A stretch of 64,000 nucleotides of DNA from Hyaloperonospora brassicae. Taxonomy: Eukaryota; Oomycota; Peronosporomycetes; Peronosporales; Peronosporaceae. The translations under genes and the position numbers were made by a program. The stretch lies in assembly GCA_947650285.1 (NCBI GenBank), contig CANTFL010001483.1, positions 24,283 through 88,282 on the forward strand, given 5' to 3'. A model generated the notes under the pieces. The model made no database searches and was not told where the DNA came from. It saw only the letters and a program-made list of their open reading frames with translations. Of this stretch, positions 1 through 11,897 are shown piece by piece (positions within the stretch are counted from its first letter, which is position 1; every line of letters begins with the position of its first letter).

Positions 1-1293
1 ATATCCGATGTTTGTTTGGAATGCCCTCGGTGGTTTCTAGATTTATCATAAACCCATCGACAATCGAAGACAATACAGCGATCAAGTGTCTGTATGTCGG
101 AGATCAGCATGTTACATATATGTAGCATGCTCTCAACTAATTTGAGAAGTATGCCTCAAACGTATGTGGTATTGAATGTTAAAAGGTGTAATTGACCGTT
201 TTATAATGAGTCTAAACCCATCATGTCTGTCCATCACTGGTAATGCACACTTTCATCAATATTTACCCATATTATCATGTAATTCATCTGTGTTACAACC
301 TCGCTTAGAATTAAGTCATTGGAATATAGGTATGCTATTAGCGCAAGTTATCATAATTATAATAAAAACTCTTATTCCACAATTATCTACATTTGTCTTA
401 CATCCCGTATACCCACATCGATATAATAGACTGATGTAGCGTTATATCTACCGCAACAACGTATTATCGAACCTTAAACTACAATTGTACTTATCCTTAT
501 TCAACCAATTTACTCGAATCAGTTTTGGCTACGATATCAATTGATTGTATAGTGATTGAGGTGTATTACGTGACTGAGTGAAAAAATCGTAAATCTTGAA
601 TATCTTGGGTCATAATATGATTCTTAAGTACATATCACCATGCAAACCATTCGATACTTATTTAAATCTATTTTACTTGCAAAATGCCTTGCAAAGACCT
701 TAATTAAACTCCGTTTTGACTTTATGGAGTCGTTGTCGTGTCCCGGTAGGCTCTCCACATTTTACAAAACTTATTTAAACAATAGTTTGAGCACCCTACG
801 TGCTCATATGCGTTGCTCACTCAACCAGACCAACAAAAGTATTGACGTCATCCGTCGACCGTTTGCGGCTTTCCTTGCTCGTTAAAAATACATATTGCTT
901 TGCTGTAGACGTCGATTCTAAAAAGACCTACCAATAAGCAGTGCATCTGATCTTCTATACATAATAAGGAATGTGATATCTTGTATCCTTCAGCGTGGGC
1001 GTGGCGCCTTGCACAAAGATTAAATGTGCCTGAAATCTGTAAAATGCTTTACTTAGTTACTCCTTTCGTCTTGAACACGCTCATCGTGCTGAATTGATGC
1101 TTTAATAATTGAATAGCTTTTACGAGAGCATCAACATTCTTGAAAAGTCTCATTCAAGGAGTCATTTCTTCCATTATTGATAATTATTATTTTATAATGA
1201 TTATTCTTCATACAGTATTCATTCTCCTCGTCTTTTAACAAAGATGTATTATTCGTCGGGTGTTATCACGGTTTGTACAAAAACAATTGCATA
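1..1293. other. AT-rich intergenic DNA, no gene seen
   Basis: Only short AT-rich open frames are present, without recognisable protein motifs. I see no tRNA, repeat or transposon terminus in it. Confidence 0.6.
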
Positions 1294-1700
1294 ATGAGTG
1301 ACAAACAAACAAATTATTTTTTTGCGACTACCCATGATCCTGAAAGTATTGTCACACTTAAAGAAAAAGGGTATAGGCGGATAGAAATATACATCTCCAA
1401 TTATGGTCGATAAGTAAAAAACGCATTTACCGATAAGTGATTGCTAAGAGGGTCATTAACAAGGTATAATTTTGATTGTCAACATGACCCTATAGTTTTT
1501 ATTCATAACGATACTCATCTTGCCGTCTGCTCACTTTATCATTTAATTCGACAGACCCGTGAATACAACTGCTCCAACTAAACGGATCATATACCCGCCA
1601 AATTATTGTAATCGAATCCTAAAAAGCAAAAAGCTGTAATAAATTTCGAAAGCGGTCATTAAAGACAAAAACGTTAGGCATTTATGTTATTGTGTATTAT
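1294..1700 (+). pseudogene. Decayed NUMOD4/HNH endonuclease-like reading frame
   Basis: One frame stays protein-like for about 135 codons from the ATG at 1294 but has in-frame stops at 1411, 1438, 1579, 1609 and 1660. Around residues 32-42 it reads EIYISNYGR, a stop, then VKN, which resembles the NUMOD4 core (YEVSNYGRVKN-like). About 70 residues later it reads NPKKQKAVINF, in the place where HNH endonucleases of this type have NP(E/D)N...V(N)H. Spacing and order fit a NUMOD4-HNH protein, a family common in phages, large DNA viruses and some eukaryotic genomes. The catalytic His/Asn residues cannot be confirmed. The assignment rests on motif memory only and could be chance. Confidence 0.35.
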
Positions 1701-2639
1701 AATGCAAGATATATTTTGCTCAATTGTTATATTGAGGATATAAAGTAGCTTGTATAAGCCGTCATGAAGAACGGAAAGAAGGTCATTAAATATCTAAAAT
1801 TCCTCACAATACTTACCCGTTTGGTTGCGCAACTTAACAAGTTGTGACCAGTCAACGTCTTAACTGAATATTTAATGACATGAAGCACGAAATCAATGTC
1901 CAATGACTCGTGCTGCATCACGCTTAAACAATGCGCACAGTAATGAAGTGGTTTTCTACAGAAGTTTCGATGTTTTTCTTTACCATTGACACAGACAGTC
2001 CAGACTGACGGCGAATATATTCAATATCGTTCATAAACAGTTTTCTCTCTTTTCTTGTATGCTCATTACGAATTCCTCTTTCAGTTAAAGTCGCTTCGGT
2101 ATTAAGCTTAACAGTTTAATCGCAGATAGCTTAATATCTCTAAACTGCAAGATCGCAGACATTCCTGTGGGCCTAGTTTTGTAATTATCGGTGACGTGCC
2201 TTGCAATGCCTCAAAAGTGCTCACTTTACTTTTCCAAGTAGCCGTTGTTCACGCATCATACGTGATGCGAACTTGTCGAGCTAATAGTTTGATCTCCTTC
2301 CGCTATTTGGGCATGATGTCATCTCTTGCAATATTGGCCTTAAAATCAAAATAATTCTCTTTTACAAAGCCGACATGCCTTGATTCTAAGGAGCCTATCC
2401 TTTTGTCCGAAGAATATTTGGCGCACGCTGATTTTAAGGTAATAACAAAAGTTATTCCAAACATATACAGAAACTCAAATTTCATTAAACAATGTATAGT
2501 ATGAATAATGCTGCCACTTCTCGTATATACGATGCTGCTCTCTTTATATTGCTTAATCACACCACATACAAAAATTATATTAATGATGTAGATCACGGAA
2601 TAATACACAGGATCTCAATCGGCATGCGGTATATCCGGT
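1701..2639. other. AT-rich intergenic DNA
   Basis: No supported gene. A short minus-strand frame near 1935-2035 (starting MNDIEYIRRQSGLSVSMVK) has a helix-turn-helix feel, but it is stop-bounded and too short to call. Confidence 0.5.
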
Positions 2640-2920
2640 GAGGTAGTGAGGTGGAGTGGTGATCGCTCGTTTCTCGAGAAGTTTTCGACTATCCTCTGGC
2701 GCCCGGACGCCCGACCAACGAAGGGGGTACTCCGATTTTGTGCTTTGTGTTCTCTTGCTCACCTTGTTTATCCATAGGTGGGGCGGGTTGCGCTCTTGTT
2801 AATAGATTTGAGATAAGGCTAAATTTGACCGTTCTAGGGATAGACCTTGTTCGGGTGGAAATTTGTCACCCGGTCAAAAGCAGGGGCGAATCGAAAGAGA
2901 ACTCTTCACTCGATCGCGTG
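2640..2920 (-). mobile_element. Truncated LTR fragment of the element-B family
   Basis: The sequence is collinear with the inverted LTR that starts at 44860. Shared blocks include the GGTGGAGTGGTGATC start, ACGAAGGGGGTAC, CTCTTGCTCACCTTG, GGTTGCGCTCTT and ACTCTTCACTCGATCGC. It represents the 3' quarter of the LTR in minus orientation, clearly diverged. Homology stops about 5-10 bp before the first base of the tRNA array, so the array border cuts this LTR. Confidence 0.75.
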
Positions 2921-3261
2921 TATACCGCAGTGTTACCTCTCCCAATGAAGCGTGTATCTCTTTTGCGCTCATGCCTCGAAATTACATCGCCCGTACAACA
3001 GGTTTCTTGAAATAGGCTTGTAGCGAAAGAGGCGAGAAATGGACAACGTCTACGCCAAAAGCCAAGCCAGTGCCAGGCCTGTACCCGTGCGAGCCGAGCC
3101 AACCGCGGCTGGAAGAGCAAAAGAAGGCCAAACCGAGGTGGTCAGCATATCCGCTAGCATGGTGGAGACTGTAGGTTGTTCTCACATGACGAAGCGCAGC
3201 GATATAGTAGATGCAATAGCAGTCAGTCAATAGCAGTCGGCGAACACAGGAAAGAATGGAT

Positions 3262-3341
3262 TGGCCAATGTGGGATTCGAACCCACGCCCTTTCGGACCA
3301 GTGCCTTAAACTGGCGCCTTAGACCGCTCGGCCAATTGACC
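3262..3341 (-). tRNA. tRNA-Leu (AAG), array copy 1
   Basis: An 80-nt type II tRNA. The acceptor stem GGTCAAT/ATTGGCC pairs 7/7 (one G-U), followed by discriminator A. The D arm is GCC/GGC, the anticodon stem CCAGT/ACTGG is perfect, and the loop TTAAGGC gives anticodon AAG (Leu CUY, read after A34 to inosine editing). The variable arm is 11 nt (TCCGAAAGGGC) and the T arm GTGGG-TTCGAAT-CCCAC is perfect. The internal A box (TGGCCGAGCGG) and B box (GGTTCGAATCC) match Pol III consensus. There is no intron and no encoded CCA, as expected in a eukaryotic nucleus. The 3' trailer has only TTCTTT; the nearest TTTT on this strand is about 140 nt downstream (3119-3122). Confidence 0.98.
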
Positions 3342-4036
3342 AACGGTGCTAACCACAACCCTACCACCACACCAAATCACACACAATAACGCATCGCAAG
3401 AATGTTACACCCATGCGACATGCATACACAAACAGACTGCTACTGCTGCTATGCCCTGTCCACTGATCAGCTACAAAATAGCTTATCTGCGTCACCCGCT
3501 TTCATTACACAACCTTCGAGAGACTTCGTGGCGCCAACAGTACCGGCGGGGTGTACGGATCGCTTTTCCATGCGACATTTAGCATACCATCGACTTGATA
3601 GACATAACGCGCTCCTATGTAGACGACTGCGCAAGCATAGCGTGGTTGCATCCGTCTCCGTGCTTTTCTCTCCAATGTTAGTACTGAGCCTCAGTACAGC
3701 CGCAGTGTTACCTCTCGCAATGAAGCATGTATCTCTTTTGCGCTCATGCCTCGAAATTACATCGCCCGTACAACAGGTTTCTTGAAATAGGCTTGTAGCG
3801 AAAGAGGCGAGAAATGGACAACGTCTACGCCAAAAGTCAAGCCAGTGCCAGGCCTGTACCCGTGCGAGCCAAGCCAACCGCGGCTGGAGGCGCAAAAGAA
3901 GGCCAAACCGAGGTGGTCAGCATATCCGCTAGCATGGTGGAGACTGTAGGTTGTTCTCACATGACGAAGCGCAGCGATATAGTAGATGCAATAGCAGTCG
4001 GTCAATAGCAGTCGGCGAAGACAGGAAAGAATGGAT

Positions 4037-4116
4037 TGGCCAATGTGGGATTCGAACCCACGCCCTTTCGGACCAGTGCCTTAAACTGGCGCCTTAGACC
4101 GCTCGGCCAATTGACC
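4037..4116 (-). tRNA. tRNA-Leu (AAG), array copy 2
   Basis: Same 80-nt gene as copy 1, with no difference seen. It lies 775 bp from copy 1; the micro-locus in between is in its short form, with an AAGCC variant. Confidence 0.98.
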
Positions 4117-4811
4117 AACGGTGCTAACCACAACCCTACCACCACACCAAATCACACACAATAACGCATCGCAAGAATGTTACACCCATGCGACATGCAT
4201 ACACAAACAGACTGCTACTGCTGCTATCCCCTGCCCACTGATCAGCTACAAAATAGCTTATCTGCGTCGCCCGCTTTCATTACACAAGCTTCCAGAGACT
4301 TCGTGGCGCCAACAGTACCGGCGGGGTGTACGGATCGCTTTTCCATGCGACATTTAGCATACCATCGACTTGATAGACATAACGCGCTCCTATGTAGACG
4401 ACTGCGCAAGCATAGCGTGGTTGCATCCGTCTCCGTGCTTTTCTCTCCAATGATAGTACTGAGCCTCAGTACAGCCGCAGTGTTACCTCTCGCAATGAAG
4501 CATGTATCTCTTTTGCGCTCATGCCTCGAAATTACATCGCCCGTACAACAGGTTTCTTGAAATAGGCTTGTAGCGAAAGAGGCGAGAAATGGACAACGTC
4601 TACGCCAAAAGCCAAGCCAGTGCCAGGCCTGTACCCGTGCGAGCCGAGCCAACCGCGGCTGGAGGCGCAAAAGAAGGCCAAGCCGAGGTGGTCAGCATAT
4701 CCGCTAGCATGGTGGAGGCTGTAGGTTGTTCTCACATGACGAAGCGCAGCGATATAGTAGATGCAATAGCAGTCGGTCAATAGCAGTCGGCGAAGACAGG
4801 AAAGAATGGAT

Positions 4812-4891
4812 TGGCCAATGTGGGATTCGAACCCACGCCCTTTCGGACCAGTGCCTTAAACTGGCGCCTTAGACCGCTCGGCCAATTGACC
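4812..4891 (-). tRNA. tRNA-Leu (AAG), array copy 3
   Basis: Identical gene, 775 bp from copy 2. The preceding unit carries the GGAGGC variant just after the micro-locus. Confidence 0.98.
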
Positions 4892-5586
4892 AACGGTGCT
4901 AACCACAACCCTACCACCACACCAAATCACACACAATAACGCATCGCAAGAATGTTACACCCATGCGACATGCATACACAAACAGACTGCTACTGCTGCT
5001 ATCCCCTGCCCACTGATCAGCTACAAAATAGCTTATCTGCGTCGCCCGCTTTCATTACACAAGCTTCGAGAGACTTCGTGGCGCCAACAGTACCGGCGCA
5101 GTGTACGGATCGCTTTTCCATGCGACATTTAGCATACCATCGACTTGATAGACATAACGCGCTCCTATGTAGACGACTGCGCAAGCATAGCGTGGTTGCA
5201 TCCGTCTCCGTGCTTTTCTCTCCAATGATAGTACTGAGCCTCAGTACAGCCGCAGTGTTACCTCTCGCAATGAAGCATGTATCTCTTTTGCGCTCATGCC
5301 TCGAAATTACATCGCCCGTACAACAGGTTTCTTGAAATAGGCTTGTAGCGAAAGAGGCGAGAAATGGACAACGTCTACGCCAAAAGCCAAGCCAGTGCCA
5401 GGCCTGTACCCGTGCGAGCCGAGCCAACCGCGGCTGGAAGAGCAAAAGAAGGCCAAACCGAGGTGGTCAGCATATCCGCTAGCATGGTGGAGGCTGTAGG
5501 TTGTTCTCACATGACAAAGCACAGCGATATAGTAGATGCAATAGCAGTCGGTCAATAGCAGTCGGCGAAGACAGGAAAGAATGGAT

Positions 5587-5666
5587 TGGCCAATGTGGGA
5601 TTCGAACCCACGCCCTTTCGGACCAGTGCCTTAAACTGGCGCCTTAGACCGCTCGGCCAATTGACC
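5587..5666 (-). tRNA. tRNA-Leu (AAG), array copy 4
   Basis: Identical gene, 775 bp from copy 3. From here the flank reads CAAAGCACAGC instead of CGAAGCGCAGC, the start of a block of related units. Confidence 0.98.
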
Positions 5667-6361
5667 AACGGTGCTAACCACAACCCTACCACCACACCAA
5701 ATCACACACAATAACGCATCGCAAGAATGTTACACCCATGCGACATGCATACACAAACAGACTGCTACTGCTGCTATCCCCTGCCCACTGATCAGCTACA
5801 AAATAGCTTATCTGCGTCACCCGCTTTCATTACACAAGCTTCGAGAGACTTCGTGGCGCCAACAGTACCGGCGGGGTGTACGGATCGCTTTTCCATGCGA
5901 CATTTAGCATACCATCGACTTGATAGACATAACGCGCTCCTATGTAGACGACTGCGCAAGCATAGCGTGGTTGCATCCGTCTCCGTGCTTTTATCTCCAA
6001 TGTTAGTACTGAGCCTCAGTACAGCCGCAGTGTTACCTCTCGCAATGAAGCATGTATCTCTTTTGCGCTCATGCCTCGAAATTACATCGCCCGTACAACA
6101 GGTTTCTTGAAATAGGCTTGTAGCGAAAGAGGCGAGAAATGGACAACGTCTACGCCAAAAGCCAAGCCAGTGCCAGGCCTGTACCCGTGCGAGCCGAGCC
6201 AACCGCGGCTGGAAGAGCAAAAGAAGGCCAAACCGAGGTGGTCAGCATATCCGCTAGCATGGTGGAGGCTGTAGGTTGTTCTCACATGACAAAGCACAGC
6301 GATATAGTAGATGCAATAGCAGTCGGTCAATAGCAGTCGGCGAACACAGGAAAGAATGGAT

Positions 6362-6441
6362 TGGCCAATGTGGGATTCGAACCCACGCCCTTTCGGACCA
6401 GTGCCTTAAACTGGCGCCTTAGACCGCTCGGCCAATTGACC
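6362..6441 (-). tRNA. tRNA-Leu (AAG), array copy 5
   Basis: Identical gene, 775 bp from copy 4. Its 3' flank has the CGAACACAGG variant rather than CGAAGACAGG. Confidence 0.98.
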
Positions 6442-7140
6442 AACGGTGCTAACCACAACCCTACCACCACACCAAATCACACACAATAACGCATCGCAAG
6501 AATGTTACACCCATGCGACATGCATACACAAACAGACTGCTACTGCTGCTATCCCCTGCCCACTGATCAGCTACAAAATAGCTTATCTGCGTCGCCCGCT
6601 TTCATTACACAAGCTTCGAGAGACTTCGTGGCGCCAACAGTACCGGCGGGGTGTACGGATCGCTTTTCCATGCGACATTTAGCATACCATCGACTTGATA
6701 GACATAACGCGCTCCTATGTAGACGACTGCGCAAGCATAGCGTGGTTGCATCCGTCTCCGTGCTTTTATCTCCAATGTTAGTACTGAGCCTCAGTACAGC
6801 CGCAGTGTTACCTCTCGCAATGAAGCATGTATCTCTTTTGCGCTCATGCCTCGAAATTACATCGCCCGTACAACAGGTTTCTTGAAATAGGCTTGTAGCG
6901 AAAGAGGTGAGCAATGGACAACGTCTACGCCAAAAGTCAAGCCAGTGCCAGGCCTGTACCCGTGGAGTGGAGCCGAGCCAACCGCGGCTGGAAGAGCAAA
7001 AGAAGGCCAAACCGAGGTGGTCAGCATATCCGCTAGCATGGTGGAGGCTGTAGGTTGTTCTCACATGACAAAGCACAGCGATATAGTAGATGCAATAGCA
7101 GTCGGTCAATAGCAGTCGGCGAACACAGGAAAGAATGGAT

Positions 7141-7220
7141 TGGCCAATGTGGGATTCGAACCCACGCCCTTTCGGACCAGTGCCTTAAACTGGCGCCTTA
7201 GACCGCTCGGCCAATTGACC
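7141..7220 (-). tRNA. tRNA-Leu (AAG), array copy 6
   Basis: Identical gene, 779 bp from copy 5. The micro-locus in between reads GTGGAGTGGAGCC (+4 bp), and GAGGTGAGC replaces GAGGCGAGA. Confidence 0.98.
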
Positions 7221-7919
7221 AACGGTGCTAACCACAACCCTACCACCACACCAAATCACACACAATAACGCATCGCAAGAATGTTACACCCATGCGACAT
7301 GCATACACAAACAGACTGCTACTGCTGCTATCCCCTGCCCACTGATCAGCTACAAAATAGCTTATCTGCGTCACCCGCTTTCATTACACAAGCTTCGAGA
7401 GACTTCGTGGCGCCAACAGTACCGGCGCAGTGTACGGATCGCTTTTCCATGCGACATTTAGCATACCATCGACTTGATAGACATAACGCGCTCCTATGTA
7501 GACGACTGCGCAAGCATAGCGTGGTTGCATCCGTCTCCGTGCTTTTATCTCCAATGTTAGTACTGAGCCTCAGTACAGCCGCAGTGTTACCTCTCGCAAT
7601 GAAGCATGTATCTCTTTTGCGCTCATGCCTCGAAATTACATCGCCCGTACAACAGGTTTCTTGAAATAGGCTTGTAGCGAAAGAGGTGAGCAATGGACAA
7701 CGTCTACGCCAAAAGTCAAGCCAGTGCCAGGCCTGTACCCGTGCGAGGCGTCCGAGCCAACCGCGGCTGGAAGAGCAAAAGAAGGCCAAACCGAGGTGGT
7801 CAGCATATCCGCTAGCATGGTGGAGACTGTAGGTTGTTCTCACATGACAAAGCACAGCGATATAGTAGATGCAATAGCAGTCGGTCAATAGCAGTCGGCG
7901 AACACAGGAAAGAATGGAT

Positions 7920-7999
7920 TGGCCAATGTGGGATTCGAACCCACGCCCTTTCGGACCAGTGCCTTAAACTGGCGCCTTAGACCGCTCGGCCAATTGACC
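7920..7999 (-). tRNA. tRNA-Leu (AAG), array copy 7
   Basis: Identical gene, 779 bp from copy 6. The micro-locus reads GTGCGAGGCGTCCGAGCC (+4 bp). Confidence 0.98.
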
Positions 8000-8699
8000 A
8001 ACGGTGCTAACCACAACCCTACCACCACACCAAATCACACACAATAACGCATCGCAAGAATGTTACACCCATGCGACATGCATACACAAACAGACTGCTA
8101 CTGCTGCTATCCCCTGCCAACTGATCAGCTACAAAATAGCTTATCTGCTTCACCCGCTTTCATTACACAAGCTTCGAGAGACTTCGTGGCGCCAACAGTA
8201 CCGGCGCAGTGTACGGATCGCTTTTCCATGCGACATTTAGCATACCATCGACTTGATAGACATAACGCGCTCCTATGTAGACGACTGCGCAAGCATAGCG
8301 TGGTTGCATCCGTCTCCGTGCTTTTATCTCCAATGTTAGTACTGAGCCTCAGTACAGCCGCAGTGTTACCTCTCGCAATGAAGCATGTATCTCTTTTGCG
8401 CTCATGCCTCGAAATTACATCGCCCGTACAACAGGTTTCTTGAAATAGGCTTGTAGCGAAAGAGGTGAGCAATGGACAACGTCTACGCCAAAAGCCAAGC
8501 CAGTGCCAGGCCTGTACCCGTGCGAGTGCGACCGAGCCAACCGCGGCTGGAAGAGCAAAAGAAGGCCAAACCGAGGTGGTCAGCATATCCGCTAGCATGG
8601 TGGAGGCTGTAGGTTGTTCTCACATGACAAAGCACAGCGATATAGTAGATGCAATAGCAGTCGGTCAATAGCAGTCGGCGAACACAGGAAAGAATGGAT

Positions 8700-8779
8700 T
8701 GGCCAATGTGGGATTCGAACCCACGCCCTTTCGGACCAGTGCCTTAAACTGGCGCCTTAGACCGCTCGGCCAATTGACC
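8700..8779 (-). tRNA. tRNA-Leu (AAG), array copy 8
   Basis: Identical gene, 780 bp from copy 7. The micro-locus reads GTGCGAGTGCGACCGAGCC (+5 bp). Confidence 0.98.
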
Positions 8780-9481
8780 AACGGTGCTAACCACAACCCT
8801 ACCACCACACCAAATCACACACAATAACGCATCGCAAGAATGTTACACCCATGCGACATGCATACACAAACAGACTGCTACTGCTGCTATCCCCTGGCCC
8901 ACTGATCAGCTACAAAATAGCTTATCTGCTTCACCCGCTTTCATTACACAAGCTTCGAGAGACTTCGTGGCGCCAACAGTACCGGCGCAGTGTACGGATC
9001 GCTTTTCCATGCGACATTTAGCATACCATCGACTTGATAGACATAACGCGCTCCTATGTAGACGACTGCGCAAGCATAGCGTGGTTGCATCCGTCTCCGT
9101 GCTTTTCTCTCCAATGATAGTACTGAGCCTCAGTACAGCCGCAGTGTTACCTCTCGCAATGAAGCATGTATCTCTTTTGCGCTCATGCCTCGAAATTACA
9201 TCGCCCGTACAACAGGTTTCTTGAAATAGGCTTGTAGCGAAAGAGGTGAGCAATGGACAACGTCTACGCCAAAAGCCAAGCCACTGCCAGGCCTGTACCC
9301 GTGCGAGTGCGATCCGAGCCAACCGCGGCTGGAAGAGCAAAAGGAGGCCAAACCGAGGTGGTCAGCATATCCGCTAGCATGGTGGAGGCTGTAGGTTGTT
9401 CTCACATGACAAAGCACAGCGATATAGTAGATGCAATAGCAGTCGGTCAATAGCAGTCGGCGAGCACAGGAAAGAATGGAT

Positions 9482-9561
9482 TGGCCAATGTGGGATTCGA
9501 ACCCACGCCCTTTCGGACCAGTGCCTTAAACTGGCGCCTTAGACCGCTCGGCCAATTGACC
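9482..9561 (-). tRNA. tRNA-Leu (AAG), array copy 9
   Basis: Identical gene in the longest step of the array, 782 bp from copy 8: +6 bp at the micro-locus and the extra G in CCCCTGG. The flank reads CGAGCACAGG. Confidence 0.98.
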
Positions 9562-10262
9562 AACGGTGCTAACCACAACCCTACCACCACACCAAATCAC
9601 ACACAATAACGCATCGCAAGAATGTTACACCCATGCGACATGCATACACAAACAGACTGCTACTGCTGCTATCCCCTGCCCACTGATCAGCTACAAAATA
9701 GCTTATCTGCGTCACCCGCTTTCATTACACAAGCTTCGAGAGACTTCGTGGCGCCAACAGTACCGGCGGAGTGTACGGATCGCTTTTCCATGCGACATTT
9801 AGCATACCATCGACTTGATAGACATAACGCGCTCCTATGTAGACGACTGCGCAAGCATAGCGTGGTTGCATCCGTCTCCGTGCTTTTCTCTCCAATGATA
9901 GTACTGAGCCTCAGTACAGCCGCAGTGTTACCTCTCGCAATGAAGCATGTATCTCTTTTGCGCTCATGCCTCGAAATTACATCGCCCGTACAACAGGTTT
10001 CTTGAAATAGGCTTGTAGCGAAAGAGGTGAGCAATGGACAACGTCTACGCCAAAAGCCAAGCCACTGCCAGGCCTGTACCCGTGCGAGTGCGAGCCGAGC
10101 CAACCGCGGCTGGAAGAGCAAAAGGAGGCCGAACCGAGGTGGTCAGCATATCCACTAGCATGGTGGAGGCTGTAGGTTGTTCTCACATGACAAAGCACAG
10201 CGATATAGTAGATGCAATAGCAGTCGGTCAATAGCAGTCGGCGAGCACAGGAAAGAATGGAT

Positions 10263-10342
10263 TGGCCAATGTGGGATTCGAACCCACGCCCTTTCGGACC
10301 AGTGCCTTAAACTGGCGCCTTAGACCGCTCGGCCAATTGACC
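10263..10342 (-). tRNA. tRNA-Leu (AAG), array copy 10
   Basis: Identical gene, 781 bp from copy 9 (+6 bp micro-locus). It shares the CGAGCACAGG flank with copy 9, so these two units are sisters. Confidence 0.98.
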
Positions 10343-11040
10343 AACGGTGCTAACCACAACCCTACCACCACACCAAATCACACACAATAACGCATCGCAA
10401 GAATGTTACACCCATGCGACATGCATACACAAACAGACTGCTACTGCTGCTATCCCCTGCCCACTGATCAGCTACAAAATAGCTTATCTGCGTCACCCGC
10501 TTTCATTACACAAGCTTCGAGAGACTTCGTGGCGCCAACAGTACCGGCGCAGTGTACGGATCGCTTTTCCATGCGACATTTAGCATACCATCGACTTGAT
10601 AGACATAACGCGCTCCTATGTAGACGACTGCGCAAGCATAGCGTGGTTGCATCCGTCTCCGTGCTTTTCTCTCCAATGTTAGTACTGAGCCTCAGTACAG
10701 CCGCAGTGTTACCTCTCGCAATGAAGCATGTATCTCTTTTGCGCTCATGCCTCGAAATTACATCGCCCGTACAACAGGTTTCTTGAAATAGGCTTGTAGC
10801 GAAAGAGGCGAGCAATGGACAACGTCTACGCCAAAAGCCAAGCCAGTGCCAGGCCTGTACCCGTGGGTGGAGCCGAGCCAACCGCGGCTGGAAGAGCAAA
10901 AGAAGGCCAAACCGAGGTGGTCAGCATATCCGCTAGCATGGTGGAGGCTGTAGGTTGTTCTCACATGACAAAGCACAGCGATATAGTAGATGCAATAGCA
11001 GTCGGTCAATAGCAGTCGGCGAACACAGGAAAGAATGGAT

Positions 11041-11120
11041 TGGCCAATGTGGGATTCGAACCCACGCCCTTTCGGACCAGTGCCTTAAACTGGCGCCTTA
11101 GACCGCTCGGCCAATTGACC
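11041..11120 (-). tRNA. tRNA-Leu (AAG), array copy 11
   Basis: Identical gene, 778 bp from copy 10. The micro-locus reads GTGGGTGGAGCCGAGCC (+3 bp). Confidence 0.98.
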
Positions 11121-11817
11121 AACGGTGCTAACCACAACCCTACCACCACACCAAATCACACACAATAACGCATCGCAAGAATGTTACACCCATGCGACAT
11201 GCATACACAAACAGACTGCTACTGCTGCTATCCCCTGCCCACTGATCAGCTACAAAATAGCTTATCTGCGTCACCCGCTTTCATTACACAAGCTTCGAGA
11301 GACTTCGTGGCGCCAACAGTACCGGCGCAGTGTACGGATCGCTTTTCCATGCGACATTTAGCATACCATCGACTTGATAGACATAACGCGCTCCTATGTA
11401 GACGACTGCGCAAGCATAGCGTGGTTGCATCCGTCTCCGTGCTTTTATCTCCAATGTTAGTACTGAGCCTCAGTACAGCCGCAGTGTTACCTCTCGCAAT
11501 GAAGCATGTATCTCTTTTGCGCTCATGCCTCGAAATTACATCGCCCGTACAACAGGTTTCTTGAAATAGGCTTGTAGCGAAAGAGGCGAGCAATGGACAA
11601 CGTCTACGCCAAAAGCCAAGCCAGTGCCAGGCCTGTACCCGTGCGAGGGCCGAGCCAACCGCGGCTGGAAGAGCAAAAGAAGGCCAAACCGAGGTGGTCA
11701 GCATATCCGCTAGCATGGTGGAGGCTGTAGGTTGTTCTCACATGACAAAGCACAGCGATATAGTAGATGCAATAGCAGTCGGTCAATAGCAGTCGGCGAA
11801 GACAGGAAAGAATGGAT

Positions 11818-11897
11818 TGGCCAATGTGGGATTCGAACCCACGCCCTTTCGGACCAGTGCCTTAAACTGGCGCCTTAGACCGCTCGGCCAATTGACC
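11818..11897 (-). tRNA. tRNA-Leu (AAG), array copy 12
   Basis: Identical gene, 777 bp from copy 11. The micro-locus reads GTGCGAGGGCCGAGCC (+2 bp). Confidence 0.98.

Noticed and set aside
3262..3341. tRNA-Ser rather than tRNA-Leu
   Set aside because: The long variable arm fits both, but the anticodon loop TTAAGGC gives AAG, which is Leu.
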